DNA of 64,000 bases from Pseudomonas frederiksbergensis (GTDB lineage: Bacteria > Pseudomonadota > Gammaproteobacteria > Pseudomonadales > Pseudomonadaceae). The stretch's first letter is position 1, and each line of letters begins with the position of its first letter. Position numbers and translations under genes: made by a program. The notes under the pieces were generated by a model, which saw only the letters and a program-made list of their open reading frames with translations, searched no databases and was not told where the DNA came from. The DNA lies in NCBI RefSeq assembly GCF_003732665.1, contig NZ_MOBP01000012.1, positions 432,325 to 496,324 on the forward strand, read 5' to 3'. Shown piece after piece: positions 18,062 to 26,523 of this stretch.

Positions 18062-18970
18062 ATGACAGCGTGCAATCCGTTACAAGTCCAAGCGTTCAAT
18101 ACCGCCGATGTCGCCGAGCAAATCCGCGCCACACCGGGTTGGGTGCAGCATTACCAGCAGATGTCGCCGGGGCATTTCGCCGGTCTGGTGCGCTATCTGG
18201 ACCTGCAAGGCGTGGAGATTTACGAAGAGCACATGAACACCCGGGTCGAGCAGAATTTCAGCGCGCCCCAGGGTTCGCTGGCGTTCTGTTTCGATCGCAG
18301 CGACAACTCGCTGTACGTGTTGAATGGCGAAAGTCGCAACATCTGGATCACCCCGGAGAACTACCAGGAAATTGCGGTGGTGTTCGGTCCGGAATTCGTC
18401 CAGCGCCACGGTTTGAACGTGGCGCGCCTCGAAGGCCTGTTCATGTCGCCGCTCAATTGCCAGCAGAACGCGTTGTTCAGCCGCTGGCTCAGCACGACCC
18501 TGACGCGACTGGCGCAGACGTTCGATCAGACGAGCCGCGAGGCGTTGACCCTGCAACTGCTGGAAGACTGCCTGTACATCCTCGACAACGCCTGTGTGCG
18601 CCTGGATCGCGGCGGTTTGCAGCGGCGTGCCGAGGAGCGAACGATCATGAAGCGGGTCGGTGAGTGGGCTGCCGACGCGCCGGAAGAAACCCTCAACCTG
18701 CTGGAACTTTCCCAGGTGGCAGGAGTGTCGTTGCGCCAGTTGCAGCACGCGTTCAAGGCCTTTACCGGAATGACGCCGACCCATTGGCTGCGCTTGCGTC
18801 GGCTTAACAGCGCGCATCGCGAATTGCTCAGCCGTTCAAACATGCAGACGACGGTTGCTGAAGTGGCCATGCATTGGTCGTTTTGGCATTTGGGGCGGTT
18901 TTCCAGCAGTTATTACGCGCTGTTCAAAGAGTTGCCAAGTGAGACGCTTAAGCGTGCAAGTCGAGTGTAA
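18062..18970 (+). CDS. AraC-family transcriptional regulator
   Basis: 302 residues. The C-terminal 100 residues hold the double helix-turn-helix (LNLLELSQVAGVSLRQLQHA and the second helix pair around TTVAEVAMHWSFWHLGRFS, then YYALFKELPSETLKR). The N-terminal part is a ligand-binding domain without clear relatives I can name. It is divergent from the gamma-glutamylpolyamine synthetase gene with about 160 bases between starts, the usual layout for a regulator of that catabolic unit. The inducer is inferred to be a polyamine or its derivative. Confidence 0.85.
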   Translation: MTACNPLQVQAFNTADVAEQIRATPGWVQHYQQMSPGHFAGLVRYLDLQGVEIYEEHMNTRVEQNFSAPQGSLAFCFDRSDNSLYVLNGESRNIWITPENYQEIAVVFGPEFVQRHGLNVARLEGLFMSPLNCQQNALFSRWLSTTLTRLAQTFDQTSREALTLQLLEDCLYILDNACVRLDRGGLQRRAEERTIMKRVGEWAADAPEETLNLLELSQVAGVSLRQLQHAFKAFTGMTPTHWLRLRRLNSAHRELLSRSNMQTTVAEVAMHWSFWHLGRFSSSYYALFKELPSETLKRASRV

Positions 18971-19171
18971 CTAATCCAGTCATTAGTAACTGTCTGTAGG
19001 GCATGTCCTGCATATGTAGCTCGATGTTTCCTCGATGATCGTTTTTTAGAGCTATTGCTTTATATATCAACCGGTTAGAGATTCGGCCAGGCATTCCTAT
19101 TATTTGACGAAGTATCACGCTCATCTAGCTTCTGTTCGTCGCTATCGACATAGATGAACTGAGGCAAACTT

Positions 19172-20371
19172 ATGTCTGTTGTGTTGAAAGATTCAGAAAA
19201 CAGCAATGATCTTCCCAAAGCCGTACTGCATCTGATCTCGGGTGAATATCCGGGTGTGGCGCGCAGTGCGGGTGTATTGACCAAAGAAGATGTCATCAAG
19301 ATAAAACAGTATGTAAAGAAAGGCCTGTCGCTGCCAGGCGAACTGCCGGAAGTCGAGTCATACCTGAAATACACCAGGCTCGATATTCCCGGGCTGGAGC
19401 CCAGTGATATCCAGGTGTTATTCAAAAAAATCCGCATACACGCCGCCAGTTGGGATGCGGTCGAAAACAGGATTATCCAGCAAAGCATCGACTTGAGTTC
19501 GGCAGCCAAAAACATTGTCAGCAGTGGTGGCGAGATCATCTCCGTGATCAAGGAAATGCCGATCATGGAGCGGGTCCGGACCACCCTGGGTCAACGGAGC
19601 AAAGATGAACTGGAAGGCATCCGATATACCTCCGATGATGGTGAAGTCGCGTCGGCGGTGGCGGAAATCATCGAGTTGATGAAGGTCGATATCAAACGCC
19701 AGCAAGGCGCCACCAAGGAGCTGAAAGAGCGCATTTCCAACTTCAAGATCGAGCTCGCCGGTGGCGAGTTGTCGACCGGTAAGCGGGCCTTTGGTTTGCA
19801 GTCCGAGGTCAAGGCCAAGTACGACTTGATGGAGCGCAACAGTCTGCTCGAATCCATCGCCAGTTCCAAAGAAGCCATCCGGACCAAAAAAAACCGGATC
19901 ACCCAGTTGGATAAGGACTACGACTATTACGTCGGCATGTCGTTTTCCGGTGGCTTGCCGATTTTCTGGCCGATTTCCGGCTCGATCTTTGGCCCGAAAG
20001 CCGAGGCCGCCCGCAAAGAACGCAATGCGTTGAAGAGCGAAGTTGACGAGTTGGAACTGTCCGTCAGTGGCAAAGAAGGATTGCAAAGCGCCATGGAAAG
20101 TTCGCTGTCGAACTTTGGCGATATCGGTATTCGCATGGCCGGCGCTGAGGCGGCACTGAATATCCTCAACACGATGTGGCAAACCATCCTGAGCAAGATC
20201 GATGCATCCGCCGAACAGTTTGGACGGATCAATGACGCAATGCGCCTGACTTCATTTGTCGCGGAATTCGCGATGGTCATCGACCCGTGGCGCGATGTGA
20301 AAAACACCGCGGGTGAGCTGGTGGCTGTATTTAACGAAGCCCTCGAAGAATACAAAAAGAACTTTAATTGA
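19172..20371 (+). CDS. xaxA: Alpha-xenorhabdolysin-type binary toxin, subunit A
   Basis: 399 residues, mostly long amphipathic helices with a central hydrophobic segment (about 250-275: YYVGMSFSGGLPIFWPISGS) as expected for the ClyA-like pore-forming fold of XaxA. It has no signal peptide. A GAGG site precedes the ATG. The next gene, 27 bases downstream, is the matching B subunit, so the pair should be made together. In Xenorhabdus and Yersinia the two subunits assemble into a membrane pore on eukaryotic cells. Assignment rests on remembered family features, gene pairing and length; the target is unknown here. Confidence 0.85.
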   Translation: MSVVLKDSENSNDLPKAVLHLISGEYPGVARSAGVLTKEDVIKIKQYVKKGLSLPGELPEVESYLKYTRLDIPGLEPSDIQVLFKKIRIHAASWDAVENRIIQQSIDLSSAAKNIVSSGGEIISVIKEMPIMERVRTTLGQRSKDELEGIRYTSDDGEVASAVAEIIELMKVDIKRQQGATKELKERISNFKIELAGGELSTGKRAFGLQSEVKAKYDLMERNSLLESIASSKEAIRTKKNRITQLDKDYDYYVGMSFSGGLPIFWPISGSIFGPKAEAARKERNALKSEVDELELSVSGKEGLQSAMESSLSNFGDIGIRMAGAEAALNILNTMWQTILSKIDASAEQFGRINDAMRLTSFVAEFAMVIDPWRDVKNTAGELVAVFNEALEEYKKNFN

Positions 20372-20398
20372 TTGCCCGGCGACCAAAGGATGACTGCC

Positions 20399-21442
20399 AT
20401 GACTAATGTGACACCGATCGATAACCTGCTTATTCCCGACATCGACGTTAAAAAAATCATTCAAACCATCCGCGACATTTCGAGGCTGGCCAGTTTTCGA
20501 CAGGACCGGTCCGACGTGTTGCAGGAGAGGGCGCAGCGAGTTTCCGCGTATCTGAACAACCTGGATAAAAACATGCGCGAATCTTTCCCGGTGCTGCTGA
20601 CCGCATTGAACAGCGCTTGCGGGCAAAGCTATTTCGATGCCCTTGCAGAACTGAACGATGCCTTGGCCAGGAATGACCTAACGGCACTGGATCGGCAAAT
20701 GGTCAGCGAAGAAGTCTCGAACATCAAACGCAACATTGAGTCGATGCTCGAAGGTGTCGAGGCGAAGTTTACCGATCGTTCGCGGTTTCTTGAGAACGAA
20801 GTTCGTAGCTTATATAGAGTCGAGATCGGTGAGCGGGCGGATGAACCGCTGAAAGTGGCCAGGGCACGTAAAGCCAGGATCCTGCTGGACTTGAACGACC
20901 ACACCCTGGCCAGAGCGAAATGCGCAGAACAGCGAGACGCGCTGATCAAGGCACAGGATGTGATTCGCGAGTTCAACCTGGCGGACATGTATAAGAACTA
21001 CATCCCTGAAGGCAAAGAACTCGATAGCCTTGACATGGAGAACCCGAAGAAAGAAGCGGTGAAGCAGGGGATAGAACTGGTCAGGAAAGTACTGGGAGTT
21101 GTGTCCGAGGGCATCAAATACAGCGAACTGGCGACCTCACGAAACCATCTGGACCAGGAAATTCAAAGCCTGACTTTATTGATGGACGGGCTGAACCGGG
21201 AACTTCAGACGGCTGAAGATGCGTTATCCGATATTTCCGCGGTCGTGGACATTGGCCGTCAACGTCGCGTGGTCGGTGAAGAAATCATTACCGTGGCGGG
21301 CGTATGGCTGGGGTTTTCGCTGAATCTGGATAAGCTGAAACGCACGGATTACACACAGGCTGAGTTATCGAGATTCCTGAATCGATACAAAACCCATCTG
21401 GAGGTGCTGAGCGCTGACTACAACAGCATCATGATTCACTGA
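20399..21442 (+). CDS. xaxB: Alpha-xenorhabdolysin-type binary toxin, subunit B
   Basis: 347 residues from the ATG at 20399, eight bases after an AAAGGA site; alternatives at 20372 and 20390 are less well placed. Nearly all-helical, with heptad-rich regions (EEVSNIKRNIESMLEGVEAK; LDQEIQSLTLLMDGLNRELQ) and one moderately hydrophobic stretch near the C-terminus (EIITVAGVWLGFSLNL). This is the layout of XaxB, which activates XaxA and inserts with it. A strong terminator follows at once, so xaxAB is a two-gene unit. Confidence 0.85.
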   Translation: MTNVTPIDNLLIPDIDVKKIIQTIRDISRLASFRQDRSDVLQERAQRVSAYLNNLDKNMRESFPVLLTALNSACGQSYFDALAELNDALARNDLTALDRQMVSEEVSNIKRNIESMLEGVEAKFTDRSRFLENEVRSLYRVEIGERADEPLKVARARKARILLDLNDHTLARAKCAEQRDALIKAQDVIREFNLADMYKNYIPEGKELDSLDMENPKKEAVKQGIELVRKVLGVVSEGIKYSELATSRNHLDQEIQSLTLLMDGLNRELQTAEDALSDISAVVDIGRQRRVVGEEIITVAGVWLGFSLNLDKLKRTDYTQAELSRFLNRYKTHLEVLSADYNSIMIH

Positions 21443-21449
21443 TATAAAT

Positions 21450-21481
21450 GTGCGGTTGATCTACGGATTGACCGCACTTTA
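21450..21481 (+). terminator. Rho-independent terminator after xaxB
   Basis: Inverted arms GTGCGGT (21450-21456) and ACCGCAC (21471-21477) with a 14-base loop, followed by TTTAATT. It begins eight bases after the xaxB stop. Confidence 0.8.
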
Positions 21482-21610
21482 ATTGGCGCAGTGAAGAGCA
21501 GGGTTTATACACGCATATATCATAAGATAATAACTACACTAAATGACCGTTTAGTTTAGTTATAAAAATCTCTTTATATCAGTGCTCATATGGAAGAAGG
21601 ACGCAGGAAA

Positions 21611-22117
21611 ATGAACAGCCGACCCAATTCCCGGGAACTGATCAAAACACTTGATCTGGAAGAACACGTGGAAGGCGGTTATTACCGCAGAACCTTTCAA
21701 TCGGATCACCACCCAATGATCGAGACCGAGCGCGGCCAGCGCTACCTGATGACCTCCATTTATTACTTACTAACCCGGGATTCGCCCATTGGCTATTTTC
21801 ACTTCAACCAATCCGACATCGTGCATTACTACCATCTAGGCGATGCAATCCAGTACAACCTGATTTTTCCGGACGGCACATTGCAAACGGTCGTGATGGG
21901 CAGCGACGTTGTTGCGGGTCAGTGTTTACAACTGCATGTGCCCGGTGGCGTCTGGAAGGCTTCGCGGATTATCGATGGGCCTGAGGGTTACGGTCTGATC
22001 AGTGAAGCGGTTTCGCCAGGGTTTGATTACGCGGATATGGAAATGAGCGAACGCCAGAAACTCACAGGGCAGTTTCCCGAGCATGCGGCACTGATCGAGA
22101 AAATGACGCAGGGATAA
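21611..22117 (+). CDS. Cupin_5 (DUF985) family protein
   Basis: 168 residues from the ATG at 21611; a start at 21590 in the same frame is possible. The DUF985/cupin_5 pattern is clear: LEEHVEGGYYRRTFQS, then YYLLTRDSPIGYFHFNQSD, then YHLGDAIQYNLIFPDG, then VPGGVWKASRI and EAVSPGFDYADME. These are small beta-barrel proteins whose role is unsettled; some bind metal or sugar nucleotides. The gene stands alone after an AT-rich promoter region and is the last gene before the defence island. Confidence 0.88.
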   Translation: MNSRPNSRELIKTLDLEEHVEGGYYRRTFQSDHHPMIETERGQRYLMTSIYYLLTRDSPIGYFHFNQSDIVHYYHLGDAIQYNLIFPDGTLQTVVMGSDVVAGQCLQLHVPGGVWKASRIIDGPEGYGLISEAVSPGFDYADMEMSERQKLTGQFPEHAALIEKMTQG

Positions 22118-22507
22118 CGTGATGCAGATAGTCATGATCGAAAAGTCGTTCCAGCAGTGAACTCAGCAGTATTTGTACGTGAAGGGCCTGGCGTGGTCAG
22201 GTGCAATCCGTGGGCAACCAGGCTAATCCTGAAACATCTTGTTACGTGTAATGTATATTATGTTAAATCATGTATTACACCTGAAGCCCAGACTCGTGTC
22301 CAGTATCACTATCCTCCGGTGACATTTGCATAAAACCCCGTTCCTAGAATATTCAACATCTTGAATCCCCATGCTAATACTCTCTCTTACGTTGCTCTGT
22401 CACAAACCTACGGTTTGCCCCGTGAAATCTTCGAAGACTGGCCGCACCGCAATCTCTCTGCTACATGTATAGATACCAGCCTAATAGTTTAGCTTGCCGG
22501 TTTCCTC
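22118..22507. other. Intergenic region at the island edge with a dyad
   Basis: No gene seen in these 390 bases. A dyad GTGTAAT (22246-22252) / ATTACAC (22274-22280) with a 21-base AT-rich centre is the only clear structure; it could be an operator for the integrase-like gene that follows. No tRNA gene or direct repeat marking an attachment site was found. Confidence 0.4.
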
Positions 22508-23608
22508 ATGACGCGGCCGTTTATCCCATTCCCGATCTTTCCGCCGTACGACCATTGGCGACCTAACCGAGTAAAACGGTTCCCAGCCAACGATCATGTC
22601 TCAGCGCGCCTAAGCGAAGTCAATGATGCGTGCTTTCCGTTCATGAGCACCTGGTACGCCGACCGGTTCATTAATTGGATTGCTCATAATTGGAATCCCC
22701 AGTCGCCACGTCTGCAGTACTACAAATGGATCAGCGGTTTGGAAAAGATGCTCAATTGGAGCTTCGCCAACAAACTGTGCTTGCTCGATTGGACGCCCGC
22801 CGACTTCAAAAATTATGCGGACTTCATTCAAACCCCGGACAGTGACTGGGCCAGTTCTAGCAGCCAGCCCCGATTCCTTATAAGCCCGGGTATGGACTAC
22901 CGGGATTGCCCTATAAATCCGCATTGGAAATTATTCAAAGAGGCCCGTGCTGCCGACTTAAGCGGAACAATTGACAAGAATGTCTGGAAACGCGAGATCA
23001 GGTGCGTCACCCAATTTATGGAGTTTTACCTCAAGGACGTGTCTGCCTCCCGGCCAAACGTCGCTGCTATCAAATTGGACTCGCTGGCTTTCAAGCAGCC
23101 GCAGTTAAGAGGCGTAATTTCGGACGTCGTGATGAAATGGATTCTTGCGACCCTCCCAAGCCTTCTTGGCACTCATAAATCTCATGTGATTGGAATGTAT
23201 CTCACCATTGCCAGGTACACAGCCAGACCGATGTGGCAAGTGTTGGGTACTGCCTCAAGCCCCGGGCGTGTCGATCAGTTCATGCGCAATTCGCACGGTA
23301 TATGGCTGGAAAGCCCTCCAAAGAATGGCGCCGCAGTCCCGTTGCCTCCGGCTTTTGCCCGGGCTTTCGATCGATACCTGATTTACCTGAATATTGATTC
23401 AAGTCAGCCATTGCCTGCGTCAAGCCTCTTTCCCTGGGAAAATTCGCTCGGCGCATATCACATCAAAGGACTCTGGCGCATCATCTGCCTAATCAGGGAG
23501 AGCCTTGCGGATGCGGCGGCTGCCTCAGATAACCCAGATATTGCCCAGGCAACGGGTGATATTCGGCGTCTGACAACCGCCTTGGTTTCGAACCGACAAG
23601 CTACTTAG
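22508..23608 (+). CDS. Integrase-like protein, probably degenerate
   Basis: 366 residues. The first 200 resemble the N-terminal and core-binding parts of large phage-type integrases (WISGLEKMLNWSFANKLCLL, DWTPADFKNYADFIQ, INPHWKLFKEA). In the C-terminal part I cannot find the Arg ... His-x-x-Arg ... Tyr set: the frame ends at DIRRLTTALVSNRQAT where a catalytic domain would still be needed. It is therefore either a truncated tyrosine recombinase or a divergent relative without that chemistry. The position at the left edge of the defence island fits an old integration module. Confidence 0.45.
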   Translation: MTRPFIPFPIFPPYDHWRPNRVKRFPANDHVSARLSEVNDACFPFMSTWYADRFINWIAHNWNPQSPRLQYYKWISGLEKMLNWSFANKLCLLDWTPADFKNYADFIQTPDSDWASSSSQPRFLISPGMDYRDCPINPHWKLFKEARAADLSGTIDKNVWKREIRCVTQFMEFYLKDVSASRPNVAAIKLDSLAFKQPQLRGVISDVVMKWILATLPSLLGTHKSHVIGMYLTIARYTARPMWQVLGTASSPGRVDQFMRNSHGIWLESPPKNGAAVPLPPAFARAFDRYLIYLNIDSSQPLPASSLFPWENSLGAYHIKGLWRIICLIRESLADAAAASDNPDIAQATGDIRRLTTALVSNRQAT

Positions 23609-24059
23609 GGCTAGGCTGGTTTCTCGAGGCTGAGTCAGCCTATGTTTAGGCATTGCAGCCGTTTTGGGCGTGGCTCTACGAGCTCGGCTGTCGTGAATCA
23701 AGCCGCCCCCGAAGCGGTCGTCTCGAACCTGCGGGCTCCCATCCTCACGCCTGCGCGCTCCGCTTGCATGAGCACGCCTGAGAGCTCTGGATGGAGTTCA
23801 CGACAGTGCCAACTTTGGACACGAGCCCCCTGCCCCTGCTCTGCTACTACACCAGCCCCTGACGCGCACTCTCCACGCTCAGCAAGTCGAATGACTCAGA
23901 CCCAAACCAACTTGCAGTAGCCTCCTGCAGTTTAAGATACGGAACCTTTACCTCTCGGGGTGCCAAGAGTGTGGCGGCGTGATCGGTTGGCTGATTGACT
24001 GCCCACAGTCGTCACCGCGGCTAAAGTCAGAATTTGGAGCTACCTAAGCATCCTCAGCT
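23609..24059. other. Gene-free stretch
   Basis: 451 bases between the integrase-like gene and the helicase remnant. A 92-codon plus-strand frame at 23642-23920 has skewed composition and no recognisable motif, and I do not call it. No repeat or hairpin of note. Confidence 0.4.
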
Positions 24060-24656
24060 TCAGTGGTCTATCGCCCGGCGCTTGCAGATAGGTAAACCTG
24101 AGCAGGACTTGTAGTCTCCGAATTGACCGGTTCGCGGCAGGACAACACCATGCTTGCACACCGGGCAACGATCCTCCTTGATGTACTCACCCTTGATGTC
24201 GGTCACCGCGACTACACCATCATGTACAAGCTCGGTGAGGAACGGTGAATTTCTCGCCATGACGGTGAACATGGCCACTTAGCGGCGAGCACAAGTGAGT
24301 GCCACATAGACAGACGATGCTCCTCTCCGTGCAGATAGGTGTCACCTTCTGGCATGACCAGACTAAATACTGGGTCGTCGCCTTTCAGGCTCAGGAAGCC
24401 ACGAACCACCATGCCGGGTAGGATCACGTAATCAGCCTGGTCACCCTTTGAGATGTGAGTCGTTTTGAACCTGATGTCGATCCGATCGCCGTAGCGCTGC
24501 CTCAAGCCCGTGGGAACATATTGCTCGTCGGTTTTGTAGCGTCCTAGCACAAAGACAGTAATTAGCCTTTCCTTAGCCGGAGGAATTTGACTGTTCGATA
24601 AACCCAGGTTGGCATTGAATGCCCTCCTCGCGTTGATGTCGACCCACCGACGTTCG
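24060..24656 (-). pseudogene. 3' remnant of a UvrD/HelD-type helicase
   Basis: The reading begins directly after the stop of the E2 gene with no start codon and shows the C-terminal helicase motifs: ITVFVLGRYKTDEQYVPTG, then IDIRFKTTHISKGDQADYVI (motif V), then EGDTYLHGEEHRL. Near 24285-24300 one base is missing and the conserved FYVALTRA block becomes FYVALTCARR followed by a TAA, after which the third part continues as MFTVMARNSPFLTELVHDG. It ends with a topoisomerase-type zinc ribbon (CPVCKHGVVLPRTG, then CSGLPICKRR). A frameshift, a nonsense codon and loss of the whole 5' part make it a dead fragment. Confidence 0.85.
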
Positions 24657-24658
24657 AG

Positions 24659-25324
24659 TTAGGCCCAGATCTCCTGGTACGCACGCTTAATATCAAGACG
24701 GCTTAATGAAGCTTTCGCCTTGTGAGCCCGTAAATGAAGCCGACACGCCGCAAATCTTCGGCCGCATCCGCAAACGCACGGAACCTTATTTGCCCTCCGT
24801 CGCTTCATGGACAAAAGTCTCATGAGTGCGCGCAGGGTATGCTCATCAGCAACGCCAAAGATCTGGATATAGTCGTCTATCAGTCCGAGCTGTCCGTGTA
24901 CGAGCTCCCCAAAAGGAAAACTTGCAACCCCCTTCTCACGCAGAGAATGGGCATAGAGAAACGGGACGAGGCACTGTTCAACAAACCCGATTAACGTTGG
25001 CTCCGAGCCCAGCACCAGCTTAATCCTGAGAAGTGACCCCAAACACAGCGAGCCGTCTGGGTTGACGTGATAGTTCCCAGATTGAGGAATTCGGCCGGCA
25101 GTTTCGTAAACTGATGGTATTCCTCTGTTGAGTGGCTCGGTGATATCTATGCGAATTCGGTACTCATCCTCCAGGGACGGCAGGCCCTCAGACATCGCCG
25201 AAAACCGGAATCGTCCTGCTAGCGAAACTACGCCTAACCTATTGGGTCGATGCCGCAACATAGGGTAGGCGTCGAGGAATTTCTCAATCTCACGGTCAAC
25301 TGCCTTCAACCCCAGCTGCTCCAA
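24659..25324 (-). CDS. E2-like CBASS accessory protein (E1-less, type II short)
   Basis: 221 residues. The middle holds an E2/UBC-like core with the active-site region NYHVNPDGSLCLGSLLR, Cys94 being the expected thioester residue, followed by a helical part (FVEQCLVPFLYAHSLREKG). The tail carries a SEC-C-like cysteine cluster (CVCGCGRRFAACRLH), which often binds zinc. Its start overlaps the CD-NTase gene by 19 bases. E2-only CBASS operons are known, in which the E2 forms a link with the CD-NTase C-terminus and controls its activity. There is no E1 or JAMM gene in this operon, though the next operon upstream has both. Confidence 0.82.
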   Translation of the reverse strand: MEQLGLKAVDREIEKFLDAYPMLRHRPNRLGVVSLAGRFRFSAMSEGLPSLEDEYRIRIDITEPLNRGIPSVYETAGRIPQSGNYHVNPDGSLCLGSLLRIKLVLGSEPTLIGFVEQCLVPFLYAHSLREKGVASFPFGELVHGQLGLIDDYIQIFGVADEHTLRALMRLLSMKRRRANKVPCVCGCGRRFAACRLHLRAHKAKASLSRLDIKRAYQEIWA

Positions 25325-26472
25325 GGGCTTGGAGGTTGCGAGACGATGATCGTTGGGCCAGACGCTATCGCCGCAGGGATACTCGCATGGAGTTGACCCG
25401 AGGGAATCGTCACCTCGAACACGTCCTTGATGTGATCAACAAGCGCATGGGCGTTTAGCTGTTTGATTTGGTCGAAGTCTCTTAAAGCTTGCTTAACCCA
25501 ACGATGGAAATTTTCTTTAAGCCGAAGGTTCTTGCCATCCGCCGTAAACCAGCGGTCGGCAAAGTTTTCCACCGGATTAACCGGATTCGGCACGGTATTG
25601 GAGTCCAAATCAACAAAGGCTTTCATAGCCAGTAGGCATGTCCTCAATGCCTCGGCAACCGTCTCGCAGGGTTGATACGCCTCGGCTGCAAGTGTCGTGA
25701 TAATGATCGAAATTGGCTTTGAGTCAGGATTGTCCTGATACATGACATCGCGATGCCGCTTGAGGAGCTGGACAGCGCGCTGCAAACGGCTTTTACGCTC
25801 GTGGAATGGGACATCATCGACCTGAGCCGCTTCAGTTGCGATCCTCAGCTCAAGATCCGTAGACTTCGACTCGAACCACTTTACGTATCCGTCTGGGTTA
25901 CTCAGCAGCCAGTCTTGCGAGATCACTTCATAGATCGGACTACGATCATCGGTGATGTAAACGGCAAGCTCGGCCACATCCTCTGCGAGCACCTGCTGGA
26001 AGCCGTAGCTTTCCATTGCCATGCTGAGAGCTTGCATCTTTGCCTTGTCTACCGGCACCCCGGGCACTACATCCATGTGGAAGCTCATTCCATCTTGGTA
26101 GTAGAGCCTCCAACAGCGATGCTTTTCCTCCAGACTTTCTTGTATCTTCCGCGCTTCTCTGTACCCATCGAGCTCGATACCGACCATTTTCTTAAGATCT
26201 GCCTGGCTGTGCGTCCCCCGATAGACTCCGGCCCGCAATTTGCACGAGAGATCCAGATCATAGCTCTCGCCTGCCAGCAGCGGCTTGATCGCAGTGCCGA
26301 GGGCAAATGATCCTTGCACAAAGATGTGAGGGTCATTCGCGGATAACGTAGATTCAGTACGCCCGAACCATGCCCCCAGCGATTCATACCGGCTCTTGGC
26401 CTTTTCGTAGGCCCCTGGAGGGAGATCAAGCGCTTGGGCTACTGCCATCAAACTTTGTTCTTCGTTGTCCAT
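25306..26472 (-). CDS. CBASS CD-NTase (cGAS/DncV-like nucleotidyltransferase), operon 1
   Basis: 388 residues. The nucleotidyltransferase core has the GS motif in FVQGSFALGT (Gly54-Ser55), metal-binding acids in SYDLDLSCKL (Asp72 and Asp74) and a third in FHMDVVPGVP (Asp134), so the active site is intact. It should make a cyclic oligonucleotide second messenger on phage infection. It follows the HNH-SAVED gene by 51 bases and overlaps the E2 gene. The C-terminal tail is proline/serine-rich and ends Ser-Ser-Trp-Gly; a terminal glycine is what ubiquitin-like conjugation needs. The product nucleotide cannot be told by eye. Confidence 0.92.
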   Translation of the reverse strand: MDNEEQSLMAVAQALDLPPGAYEKAKSRYESLGAWFGRTESTLSANDPHIFVQGSFALGTAIKPLLAGESYDLDLSCKLRAGVYRGTHSQADLKKMVGIELDGYREARKIQESLEEKHRCWRLYYQDGMSFHMDVVPGVPVDKAKMQALSMAMESYGFQQVLAEDVAELAVYITDDRSPIYEVISQDWLLSNPDGYVKWFESKSTDLELRIATEAAQVDDVPFHERKSRLQRAVQLLKRHRDVMYQDNPDSKPISIIITTLAAEAYQPCETVAEALRTCLLAMKAFVDLDSNTVPNPVNPVENFADRWFTADGKNLRLKENFHRWVKQALRDFDQIKQLNAHALVDHIKDVFEVTIPSGQLHASIPAAIASGPTIIVSQPPSPWSSWG

Positions 26473-26523
26473 GTTGAGTCTCCTTCAGCAAAGGGCGTGT
26501 GTTTCCTGAGGCGCCGCCGGGCG

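Noticed and set aside
22118..22507. Attachment site or tRNA at the left island border
   Set aside because: No tRNA-like cloverleaf and no direct repeat shared with the region after the integrase could be found by eye.
23642..23920. 92-codon plus-strand frame between the integrase-like gene and the helicase remnant
   Set aside because: Ser/Ala/Pro-biased translation, no ribosome site, no known motif.
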